Shown piece after piece: positions 8,764 to 16,446 of a stretch of 64,000 bases of DNA (the first letter of the stretch is position 1; each line of letters opens with the position of its first letter). The stretch is from Halanaerobium sp. MA284_MarDTE_T2 (GTDB lineage Bacteria > Bacillota > Halanaerobiia > Halanaerobiales > Halanaerobiaceae). The translations under genes were made by a program, and so were the position numbers. The notes under the pieces are model-generated. The model saw nothing but the letters and a program-made list of their open reading frames with translations, was not told where the DNA came from and searched no databases. The stretch covers positions 62,001 through 126,000 of the forward strand of contig NZ_QPJE01000001.1 in NCBI RefSeq assembly GCF_003337245.1, in the 5' to 3' direction.

Positions 8764-10743
8764 ATGCAGGGGAAAATTATTAATGAACGATATAAAATTA
8801 TAGAAGAAATTGGAAAAGGCGGTATGGCTATAGTTTATTCTGCCCATGATACCCTTCTTGACAGAAAAGTAGCTATAAAAATGCTACGTCCGGAACATTA
8901 TTCTGATAATGATTTTAAAGAAAAATTTAGGCAGGAAGCACGAGCGGTTGCCAGGTTGTCTCATCCAAATGTTGTAAGTATATATGATATTGGTATTGAT
9001 GATGATTATATATTTTTAGTTATGGAAATAATAAAAGGTAAAAATTTAAAAGATTTAATAAAAGAAAGAGGGCACCTTTCTTTAGTAGAAGCACTTGAAA
9101 TAGGAAAACAGATTGCGTCAGCTTTAGATGCTGCTCATAAAAATAATATTATTCATTGTGATATTAAACCACATAACATTATTTTAACTGATGATATGGA
9201 AGTTAAAGTAACAGATTTTGGTATTGCCAGAGCTGTTAATTCAGCAACAATGAAAGTAACAGATACTATTGTAGGAAGTGCCCATTATTTTTCTCCTGAA
9301 CAGGCAAAAGGAGGAGATATAAAGGCATATTCTGATTTATATTCACTTGGAATTGTTCTCTATGAAATGACTACAGGTGAGCTGCCATTTCATGGAGAAA
9401 GTCCTATTTCCGTTGCATTAAAACATCTTCAGCAGGAAGCAGTAAGGCCTGCTCAAATAAACAAAGATATTCCTGTGGATGTGGATAATCTAATTATGAA
9501 AGCAATGGAAAAAAATCCATCTGATAGATTTCAGAGTGCTTCTCAGATGAGAGAAGCGATAACTTTGGCTCTTAAAAATTTAAAAAACAGTCAAAACCAT
9601 ATAAATATCATTAATAAAAAATCCGATCCAGGTGAAACTAAAATTTTGAAAAAAACAGATATTTTTTTTAGAAAAAACAATGATAAAAAATATAATGAAT
9701 CAAATGATGATTCTGGAATAAAAAAAGTTGATAAAAATAATGTTAAGAAAAGCCTTTTTAAAAATAAAGAAGGAAAAAATGAAAAATTTTTTTTAAAGAG
9801 AACATCAGTCTGGATATTAGTGATAATTCTATTTTTCTCTGCAGCTGTATTTGGAGGTTATTTTTTCTTTAATTCTTACACAAATGTACCAGTAGTTGAA
9901 GTTCCAGATATTGTTGGATTGAGTTTTGAAGAAGCTGAAAAAGAATTGGGGCAGGTTGGATTAAAGTTTGAGGAAAACAAAGAAAAAGTTTTTAGTGAGG
10001 AAGTTCCAGAAAACCATATTATTTCACAATTTCCAGCTCCAGGAGAACGAGTTAGACAGACTCGAAAAATTAATATAACAATTAGCAAAGGACCTGAATT
10101 AATAAAATTACCTGATCTGAGTGGTATGGAACTGAGAGAAGCTTTAGTAGAATTAGAAAATTTATCACTGAATAAATATGAAATAGAATATGTATTTAGA
10201 CTCTCAATAAAAGCTGGTAGAGTTATAGAACAAATTCCAGCAGCTGGTGCAGAAATAAAAAGTGATGAACTTATAACACTATTTGTCAGCAGAGGAGAAA
10301 GAGATATGTCAGTCAGCATGCCTGATTTAACTGGTATGGATCGAACAAAAGCTTTTCAAAGGCTCAGGGAATTGGGGCTTAATGTTGGGAAAATAAAGCT
10401 GGAGAATTCAACCCGTTTTTCTGATGGGCAGATAATATCTCAGAGTTATAATCCTGGTGATATGCTTCCAGAAGGTACACCAGTTGATTTAGTTATCAGC
10501 AGAGGACTCCTCAATCCAGAAAATGCAGAAATATACAGCAGCAGTATCAAAGTTAATGTTAATAATATAAAAGCAACAGAAGTAAAGATTGTAGTTAAGG
10601 ATAATAGTGGTAAAGATGTAGTATATAATGCAGTCCATCAACCTGGTGAAAGTATAATGCGGAATATTACAAGTGTCGGCCCAACTGAAATTAAAATATA
10701 TTTTGACAATAGGCTGATAAGGACTAAAAAAATAGGAGGTTGA
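8764..10743 (+). CDS. prkC: Membrane Ser/Thr protein kinase with three PASTA domains (PrkC)
   Basis: Sensor kinase of cell-wall state. Residues 1 to about 275 form a Hanks-type kinase domain: GKGGMAIVY glycine loop, catalytic lysine in VAIKML (about residue 40), HCDIKPHN catalytic loop (about 131-138), TDFGIA metal site, and an activation segment with several threonines ending in SPEQAKG. The catalytic loop has HCD rather than HRD, so it is a non-RD kinase. A lysine-rich linker (about 275-345) leads to one membrane helix (about 347-370). Three extracellular PASTA repeats follow (about 375-440, 442-510, 512-580), then a tail of about 80 residues of unclear fold. The PASTA repeats are known to bind muropeptides or lipid II. 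It is co-transcribed with prpC and rsgA. Confidence 0.95.
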   Translation: MQGKIINERYKIIEEIGKGGMAIVYSAHDTLLDRKVAIKMLRPEHYSDNDFKEKFRQEARAVARLSHPNVVSIYDIGIDDDYIFLVMEIIKGKNLKDLIKERGHLSLVEALEIGKQIASALDAAHKNNIIHCDIKPHNIILTDDMEVKVTDFGIARAVNSATMKVTDTIVGSAHYFSPEQAKGGDIKAYSDLYSLGIVLYEMTTGELPFHGESPISVALKHLQQEAVRPAQINKDIPVDVDNLIMKAMEKNPSDRFQSASQMREAITLALKNLKNSQNHINIINKKSDPGETKILKKTDIFFRKNNDKKYNESNDDSGIKKVDKNNVKKSLFKNKEGKNEKFFLKRTSVWILVIILFFSAAVFGGYFFFNSYTNVPVVEVPDIVGLSFEEAEKELGQVGLKFEENKEKVFSEEVPENHIISQFPAPGERVRQTRKINITISKGPELIKLPDLSGMELREALVELENLSLNKYEIEYVFRLSIKAGRVIEQIPAAGAEIKSDELITLFVSRGERDMSVSMPDLTGMDRTKAFQRLRELGLNVGKIKLENSTRFSDGQIISQSYNPGDMLPEGTPVDLVISRGLLNPENAEIYSSSIKVNVNNIKATEVKIVVKDNSGKDVVYNAVHQPGESIMRNITSVGPTEIKIYFDNRLIRTKKIGG

Positions 10744-10752
10744 TATTTTTAG

Positions 10753-11613
10753 ATGAAAGGTATATTAATTAAATCTATTGGAGGATTTTTCTTTGTTGCT
10801 GATGAAAAGGAAAAAATATATCAGACAAGAATTAGAGGTAAAATCAGAGAAAAAATATATCCAGGAGATATTGTTGAAATAAATGAAGAAAAATTAACTC
10901 TGGAAAAAGTATATGCCCGCAAAAACCTTCTTATAAGACCAAAAGTAGCTAATGTTGATCAGGTTTTAATAATGCAGTCAATAAATAATCCAAAATTTAA
11001 ACAATCACTTTTAGATAGATTTCTGCTGCTTATTGAAAGTTCAGGTTTTGAGCCAATTATTGTAATAAATAAGATTGACTGTACTGATTTAGACTACAAA
11101 AAAGAGTTTAAAGATTACAAAAAAGCTGGTTATAAAATATATTTTATAAGTGTTAAAAAAAATATTAATATTGATAGTTTTATGGATATCTTTAATGATA
11201 AAATAAGTGTTTTAACAGGTCCATCTGGAGTAGGAAAATCTTCTTTTTTAAATAAAGTTATTGAAGAGGCAGATTTACCTACTGCAGGAGTAAGTAAAAA
11301 ACTGAAAAAAGGTGTTCATACTACTCGTATGGTAGAACTGCTTCCTATTTCAGAACGTGGTTGGATTGCTGATACTCCTGGTTTTTCTTCCATGGAAAAT
11401 ATAGATTTAAATATTGAAGCAGATGACCTATTCTGGTATTTTCCGGAAATAGCTCAATACAGCAGAAGCTGTAAATTCAATAGATGTACCCATACACATG
11501 AACCAAACTGTACTGTACAGGATAAAGTAAAAGAAGGAGAAATTTCCAGAAGAAGATATGAAAGTTACTATCAAATTTATAAAGAATTAAGGGAGAAGGA
11601 GAATGAATACTGA
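10753..11613 (+). CDS. rsgA: Small ribosomal subunit biogenesis GTPase RsgA
   Basis: Circularly permuted GTPase that checks late 30S assembly. An N-terminal OB-fold (residues 1-70) is followed by G4 NKID (about 105-108), then G1 GPSGVGKSS (about 156-164), switch THTTR-like segment VHTTRMVEL and G3 DTPGF (about 208-212). The C-terminal zinc motif has Cys and His ligands in CKFNRCTHTHEPNC (about 240-253). At 286 residues it is normal. It starts 9 bases after prkC, and its TGA overlaps the rpe ATG (ATGATG context), so translation is coupled. Confidence 0.95.
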   Translation: MKGILIKSIGGFFFVADEKEKIYQTRIRGKIREKIYPGDIVEINEEKLTLEKVYARKNLLIRPKVANVDQVLIMQSINNPKFKQSLLDRFLLLIESSGFEPIIVINKIDCTDLDYKKEFKDYKKAGYKIYFISVKKNINIDSFMDIFNDKISVLTGPSGVGKSSFLNKVIEEADLPTAGVSKKLKKGVHTTRMVELLPISERGWIADTPGFSSMENIDLNIEADDLFWYFPEIAQYSRSCKFNRCTHTHEPNCTVQDKVKEGEISRRRYESYYQIYKELREKENEY

Positions 11614-12269
11614 TGAGAACACAATTTTCACCTTCGTTGTTATCTGCAGATTTCAGCATCCTGCAGCAGGAAATAAAAAAAGTGCAAAAAGCGGACTATC
11701 TTCATCTTGATGTAATGGATGGTGTTTATGTTCCTAATATTACTTTTGGTCCAAAATTAATAGCTGATATTAAAAAACATACTAACTTAAGTTTTGATAC
11801 CCATCTTATGATAATTAATCCTGAAAAATATATTTATCAATTTGTTAGAGCAGGTAGTGATATTTTAACAGTGCATGCAGAGTCTACTCAGCATGTGCAT
11901 AGAGTTATACAGATGATTAAAGACTATAATATAAAAGCGGGATGTTCTCTTAATCCAGCAACACCTTTGGATGAGATAGAGTATATTTTACCTGATCTGG
12001 ATCTTGTTTTAATCATGTCTGTAAATCCCGGTTTTGGGGGTCAGACTTATATACCACAGATAACTAAAAAAATTAAAAAACTGAGAAAGATAATTGATGA
12101 AAATAATTATAATGTCAAAATTGAAGTTGATGGCGGAATTAATACAGATAATTTATCTGAAATAATTTGTGCAGGAGCGGATATTATAGTTTCTGGATCT
12201 TCAATTTTTGGTAAGGAAAATCCTGCTGCTGCAATAGAAGAAATGAGGGAAATAGCTGCAGATGTATAA
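11613..12269 (+). CDS. rpe: Ribulose-phosphate 3-epimerase
   Basis: Interconverts ribulose 5-phosphate and xylulose 5-phosphate in the pentose phosphate pathway. The TIM-barrel signatures are complete: SLLSADF at the N-terminus, LHLDVMDGVYVPNITFG (about residues 29-46) with metal ligands His and Asp, THLMI, MSVNPGFGGQ (about 138-147) and EVDGGIN (about 171-177) followed by ADIIVSGSSIF for phosphate binding. The 218-residue length is standard. The gene overlaps rsgA by one base and thiN by 8 bases. Confidence 0.96.
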   Translation: MRTQFSPSLLSADFSILQQEIKKVQKADYLHLDVMDGVYVPNITFGPKLIADIKKHTNLSFDTHLMIINPEKYIYQFVRAGSDILTVHAESTQHVHRVIQMIKDYNIKAGCSLNPATPLDEIEYILPDLDLVLIMSVNPGFGGQTYIPQITKKIKKLRKIIDENNYNVKIEVDGGINTDNLSEIICAGADIIVSGSSIFGKENPAAAIEEMREIAADV

Positions 12270-12921
12270 ACAAAAAGCATTTGTTTTTTTAAATGGGATA
12301 TTTAATTTTTCTCAGAAAAAAATTCTAACAATTGTTGAAAGCTGTGAAAATAAATTGATTATTGCTGTAGATGGTGGAGCAGATATATTATATGAGGCCG
12401 GTATAGTTCCAGATGTAATTATTGGAGATCTTGATTCTATTTCAGAACAGGTATTTAATAATTTTAGAGATAATGACAGAGTTAAAGTAGTTAAATTTCC
12501 TGTTGAAAAAGATAAAACAGATAGTGAACTGGCTGTAGATTATTGTCGAGAAAATGGTATTAAAGAAATCTTAATTTTTGCTGCTCTTGGCGGCAGAATT
12601 GATCAGGAATTGGGAAATATTAATCTTTTAGAATATATAGCTGATTTTAATATAGAGGGCAGAATTATTGAAGAAAATCTTGAAATAGGTATAATAACAG
12701 ATAAAAAAATTTTCAAAGATAATTCAGGTGATGAGTTATCTTTAATTCCTCAGACTGATTCAGTGGATGCAGTTTATATTTCCGGTTGTAAATATAATGT
12801 TGAAAATCAGTGCTTTATTAGAAGCAGAACCCGGGGGATAAGCAATGAAATTATTGAGAAAGAAGCGAAAGTAGAAGTTGGTATAGGAATATTAATCTAT
12901 ATATTGAGAAAAGGAAGTTAA
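12262..12921 (+). CDS. thiN: Thiamine pyrophosphokinase
   Basis: Transfers pyrophosphate from ATP to thiamine, forming thiamine diphosphate. Motifs of the catalytic domain are IAVDGGADIL (about residues 34-43), PDVIIGDLDSIS (about 50-61), EKDKTDSELA (about 78-87) and AALGGRIDQELGN (about 102-114). The C-terminal half forms the beta-sandwich that binds thiamine. Its start lies inside the end of rpe (8-base overlap). It is the last gene of the operon, and a terminator overlaps its stop codon. Confidence 0.93.
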   Translation: MYKQKAFVFLNGIFNFSQKKILTIVESCENKLIIAVDGGADILYEAGIVPDVIIGDLDSISEQVFNNFRDNDRVKVVKFPVEKDKTDSELAVDYCRENGIKEILIFAALGGRIDQELGNINLLEYIADFNIEGRIIEENLEIGIITDKKIFKDNSGDELSLIPQTDSVDAVYISGCKYNVENQCFIRSRTRGISNEIIEKEAKVEVGIGILIYILRKGS

Positions 12922-12946
12922 CTAGTCCAAGCCAACTCCCTTTTTG
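12909..12946 (+). terminator. Rho-independent terminator after thiN
   Basis: AAAGGAAGTT (12910-12919) pairs with AACTCCCTTT (12934-12943) with one mismatch, and TTTTT follows the stem. It overlaps the thiN stop and lies between the converging thiN and rpmB genes. Confidence 0.7.
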
Positions 12947-12960
12947 TAAATATCAATTAT

Positions 12961-13191
12961 TTAGTATGCTCTTTCCACCTTACCTGACTTGAGGCACTGA
13001 GTACATACTTTAATTCTTTTTGGTGAACCGTCAACTATTGCTTTAACCTTCTTTAGGTTTGGGCGCTGAGTTCTTTTGGAAACACTCGTGATGTTTTTAC
13101 CAACACCACCTTTTTTCTTAGCTTTACCACGTCTCTGTATGCTATTGGCTTTATTACCACCCTTACCACAAATTTCACAGACTCTGGACAT
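12961..13191 (-). CDS. rpmB: 50S ribosomal protein L28
   Basis: Large-subunit protein L28. The product MSRVCEICGKGG... has zinc-ligand cysteine pairs CEIC (residues 5-8) and CTQC near the C-terminus, so it is the zinc-binding form of L28. The basic KRTQRPNLKKVK segment is typical. I chose the ATG at 13191, 8 bases from an AAGGAGG site; an in-frame GTG at 13200 lies on that site. It is 76 residues. It is a single gene on the minus strand, divergent from asp23, which is the classic Firmicute arrangement of rpmB and the asp23-fakA operon. Confidence 0.96.
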   Translation of the reverse strand: MSRVCEICGKGGNKANSIQRRGKAKKKGGVGKNITSVSKRTQRPNLKKVKAIVDGSPKRIKVCTQCLKSGKVERAY

Positions 13192-13236
13192 AGAAAACAC
13201 CTCCTTGAAAATATAAAAAATTTATGTCAGCTTTTA

Positions 13237-13265
13237 TTTTAACATACATTGCTGCTGGTTGGCAA
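13237..13265 (-). promoter_or_regulatory. Putative sigma-A promoter for rpmB
   Basis: On the minus strand, TTGCCA (13265-13260) is separated by 17 bases from TTAAAA (13242-13237). The -35 box is good and the -10 box is weak. It lies about 45 bases upstream of the rpmB start. Confidence 0.45.
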
Positions 13266-13402
13266 ATTTTAGTGCTGAAATGAATTTCCTTATATTTATT
13301 TTTGATTAATTTAAAATAATTTATAAACTTCTTTTATAATGTATGAGCAGGAAAGTGAAATGGGATGTTGAAGTAATTAATAACTAACAGAATATTTGAA
13401 TT

Positions 13403-13432
13403 TTGGCTAAAAGTTGCAACGGTGACTATAAT
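13403..13432 (+). promoter_or_regulatory. Putative sigma-A promoter for asp23-fakA-fakB-recG
   Basis: TTGGCT (13403-13408) and a perfect TATAAT (13427-13432) are separated by 18 bases. The site lies about 40 bases upstream of asp23 and faces away from the rpmB promoter. The rest of 13201-13470 shows no gene. Confidence 0.55.
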
Positions 13433-13470
13433 ATTGTAGAATAATTATGTATGAAAAGAGGTGTTAACTT

Positions 13471-13833
13471 ATGGAAAAAGAAATTGAAAATAAACTTGGT
13501 AAAATAATAATTGATGAAGAGGTAATAGCAAAAACAGCAGGTCTTGCTGTAATGGAATGTTATGGGCTTGTTGGAATGTCATCTAGAGGAGTACAGGATG
13601 GACTGGCAGATTTACTTGGATGGGACAATATAAGCAAAGGTGTTGCTGTAAATATTGAGGATGAAGATGTACATTTAGAACTCAACATTATTGTTGAATA
13701 CGGTACTAATATACACGAAGTTGCACATAATGTTATTGAAAGAGTTCGTTACACCCTCGAAAAAAAAGTAGGAATTGAAATTAATACAATAGATGTAAAT
13801 GTAAGGGGAGTGAGGGTTGGCGATGCCACATAA
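13471..13833 (+). CDS. Asp23/Gls24-family envelope stress protein
   Basis: A 120-residue Asp23/Gls24 family protein (YloU type). Family features are the IIIDEEVIAKTAGLAVMECYGLVGMSSRG-type N-terminal region and the LNIIVEYGTNIHEVA and INTIDVNVRGV segments (quoted here in parts). Some members attach to the membrane through a partner; no membrane helix is present here. Its precise role is unknown, but it almost always precedes fakA in Firmicutes, which suggests a link with fatty-acid or envelope metabolism. The ATG follows an AAGAGGTG site. It overlaps the start of fakA by about 11 bases. Confidence 0.9.
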   Translation: MEKEIENKLGKIIIDEEVIAKTAGLAVMECYGLVGMSSRGVQDGLADLLGWDNISKGVAVNIEDEDVHLELNIIVEYGTNIHEVAHNVIERVRYTLEKKVGIEINTIDVNVRGVRVGDAT

Positions 13834-15559
13834 TGAGAGCATACAAAAAGAAATTAAAATTATAGATGGTGTGAAATTTAAGCAAATTATGTTCTCTTCT
13901 TTATATTGGTTAAAAGAGCAGCAGTCATTTATTGATTCACTGAATGTTTTCCCGGTTCCTGATGGAGATACAGGCACAAATATGTATTTAACTTTTAAAG
14001 AAGCTGTAAGCTCTATTGAGAAGCTGGAAAGCAGTAATGTGGGAGAGTTAGCTTCTGCATTATCTAAAGGTGCTCTTATGGGAGCTAGAGGTAATTCGGG
14101 GGTAATTCTTTCACAGTTAATAAGGGGTTTTGCTTTATCTTTAAAAAACAAAAAAACAATAAGAACTAGTGATTTCGCAGAGGGGTTAAAAAAGGCTTCT
14201 GAAGTGGCATATCACGGTGTTTTAAAACCGGTTGAGGGAACTATATTAACTGTATCTAGAGAAACTTCAGAGGCAGCTATGATCGCTTCTGAGAAATACA
14301 CTGATTTTATGCGGTTTTTACCTGTTATTATAAAAGAAGCAGGTAAATCATTAAATAGAACACCAGATCTACTGCAGACATTAAAAGAAGCAGAAGTGGT
14401 GGATGCTGGAGGACAGGGATATCTAACTATGCTTGAAGGTCTTTTAAAAGGATTAAAAGATAAAAAAATTAAAATTACTGGAGAAAATAAAATAAGTAAA
14501 AGAACTGATAAAGCTAAAAAAAAGAAAGATATTAAATTTATTTACTGTACACAGATGTTGATTGGAAATGGAGATAGTGAAAGTGAATTGAATAGAAGAA
14601 TAGAAAAGATGCGCAGAGATCTTCAGAGTTATGGTGACTCAATAATGGTAGTAGGCAGTGAAGGTATTATAAAAGTTCATATCCATACAAACCACCCTGG
14701 TGTTGTACTTGAATATGGTCTAAAACAGGGTGGTATATTTGATATAAAAATTGATAATATGGAAAAACAGCATGAAAAAATGCAGGCGGAAAAAATAGCT
14801 GCTGCTCTTCCGAACCATCCGGATCATGTCAGAGATGATGAAGGTTTTTTAGCTGAAGAATCTGTAAATACTAATGTTCCGAAGGAACAATTAAAGATGA
14901 AAAAAAATTATGGCATTATATCAGTGGGTAATGGAGAAGGTATAAAAAATATTTTAAAAGAACTTGGTGTTGATTATATTATTGAAGGTGGGCAGTCTAT
15001 GAATCCATCTACAAACGATTTTATACAGGCTTTGGAGCAGATTGATTCAGATAATATAATAATTCTACCCAATAATAAAAACATCATTTCTGCTGCTAAT
15101 CAGGCAGCAGAGGTAAGTCAAAAAAATATTGTGGTAGTAGAAACACGAACAATTCCACAGGCTGTATCTGCACTGATGGTTTATGATGATGACAATATAG
15201 ATATCAATCAATTGAAACAAAAGATGGAAAATGAAATACAGTATGTAAAAACTCTGGAAATCACAAAAGCAGTTAAGGATTCCAAAATTAATGGAATGAA
15301 AATTAATGAAAATGATATTATAGGTATTTCTGATGGTAAGATAATAAACAGTGGAAATAATTATAATGATGTGATATTAGAATTAATAAAAAAAACTATT
15401 GAAGATGAAGAACTTATAACCATTTATTATGGACAGGATATAGAAAATCAGGATGCAGAAGATATTAAAAAATTAATTACAGATAACTTTGATTTTGATG
15501 AAATAGAAATATATTCAGGGGGGCAACCTCTCTACCCATATATAATTTCAATGGAATAA
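13823..15559 (+). CDS. fakA: Fatty acid kinase ATP-binding subunit FakA (DAK2 domain)
   Basis: Phosphorylates fatty acids presented by the FakB subunit, making acyl-phosphate for PlsX and PlsY. The N-terminal DhaL/DAK2 domain has NVFPVPDGDTGTNMYLT (about residues 36-52), whose aspartates hold the ATP magnesium ions, GARGNSGVI (about 92-100) and EGTILTV. A central domain contains the histidine-bearing IKVHIHTNHPG motif (about 285-295). The C-terminal domain is DegV-like. At about 578 residues it matches YloV/FakA. The start is not certain: ATG at 13823 or TTG at 13817, both just after weak ribosome sites. The adjacent degV gene is its expected FakB partner. Confidence 0.92.
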   Translation: MPHNESIQKEIKIIDGVKFKQIMFSSLYWLKEQQSFIDSLNVFPVPDGDTGTNMYLTFKEAVSSIEKLESSNVGELASALSKGALMGARGNSGVILSQLIRGFALSLKNKKTIRTSDFAEGLKKASEVAYHGVLKPVEGTILTVSRETSEAAMIASEKYTDFMRFLPVIIKEAGKSLNRTPDLLQTLKEAEVVDAGGQGYLTMLEGLLKGLKDKKIKITGENKISKRTDKAKKKKDIKFIYCTQMLIGNGDSESELNRRIEKMRRDLQSYGDSIMVVGSEGIIKVHIHTNHPGVVLEYGLKQGGIFDIKIDNMEKQHEKMQAEKIAAALPNHPDHVRDDEGFLAEESVNTNVPKEQLKMKKNYGIISVGNGEGIKNILKELGVDYIIEGGQSMNPSTNDFIQALEQIDSDNIIILPNNKNIISAANQAAEVSQKNIVVVETRTIPQAVSALMVYDDDNIDINQLKQKMENEIQYVKTLEITKAVKDSKINGMKINENDIIGISDGKIINSGNNYNDVILELIKKTIEDEELITIYYGQDIENQDAEDIKKLITDNFDFDEIEIYSGGQPLYPYIISME

Positions 15560-15573
15560 GGAGTGTTTTTATT

Positions 15574-16446
15574 ATGATAGCTTTGGTAACAGACAGCACA
15601 TGTGATTTATCTGAAAAGATTCTTAATAAATATAAAGTAGAGGTTGTACCATTAAGTGTACATTTTGGGGAAAAAGTTTATCAGGATAAAATAGACTTAA
15701 AAACTGATGATTTTTTTTCCATGATGGAAAAATCTCAAAAACTTCCAACTACTTCTCAACCGTCTGTGGGAATGTTTTTGGAAAAATATGAAAAGCTGGC
15801 TGAAAATTATGATCAAATTATATCAATACATCTTTCAGCAGCATTAAGTGGAACTTATAAATCTGCCAAATTAGCTTCATCAGAGATCGAAAAAATAGAT
15901 GTTGCGGTTTTAGACTCTAAATCAACCACAGCCGGACTTGGCTTTCTGGTTATTATGGCAGCAAAATTAATAAATAAAGGTCTTAAATTTAACGAAATTA
16001 TCAAAAAAATTGAGAGTGCCAGAGAAAAACTGACTATTTTTTTTACAGTAAATGAACTGACTTATTTAGAAAAAGGTGGAAGAATAGGTAAAGCTCAGTC
16101 ATTAATTGGAAATATATTGAACTTCAATCCTGTTCTTGAAATATCAGGTTTAACTGGAGAAGTGGAGCCTAAAGAAAAGGTGAGGGGCTATAAAAGAACA
16201 AATAGAAGATTAACAGAACTGACAAATGATTATATTGCAGATAGTTCTCAGGTAAATATTTCTTTTGTATATGGGCGTAAAACAGATAATTATAATCAAT
16301 TTAAAAATTTTTTGCAGGCTAGTTTGTTGGAAAAAGAAAATCTTGATTATAATATTTTTTCTAATAAAATAGGGGCAGTGTTAGGCTGTCATGCTGGACC
16401 ACTTGTTTATGGTGTAGTTGTGTTAAAAGGAGAATTACTAGACTAA
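15574..16446 (+). CDS. DegV-family fatty acid-binding protein, FakB-like
   Basis: Binds a fatty acid and presents it to FakA for phosphorylation. The 290-residue product has the DegV family features: N-terminal VTDSTCDLS (about residues 4-12), the TTSQPSVG loop (about 58-65), HLSAALSGTY (about 88-97) and the LTYLEKGGRIGKAQ segment (about 161-174). A strong AAGGAG site precedes the ATG, 14 bases after fakA. Its stop overlaps the recG ATG (TAATG). Ligand chain preference cannot be read from the sequence. Confidence 0.9.
   Translation: MIALVTDSTCDLSEKILNKYKVEVVPLSVHFGEKVYQDKIDLKTDDFFSMMEKSQKLPTTSQPSVGMFLEKYEKLAENYDQIISIHLSAALSGTYKSAKLASSEIEKIDVAVLDSKSTTAGLGFLVIMAAKLINKGLKFNEIIKKIESAREKLTIFFTVNELTYLEKGGRIGKAQSLIGNILNFNPVLEISGLTGEVEPKEKVRGYKRTNRRLTELTNDYIADSSQVNISFVYGRKTDNYNQFKNFLQASLLEKENLDYNIFSNKIGAVLGCHAGPLVYGVVVLKGELLD

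Noticed and set aside
9876-10319. 147-codon minus-strand frame opposite prkC
   Set aside because: Antisense to the PASTA repeats; no promoter or ribosome site.
13675-14151. 158-codon minus-strand frame opposite asp23 and fakA
   Set aside because: It lies fully antisense to two well-supported genes, has no ribosome site and its translation has low-complexity hydrophobic content.
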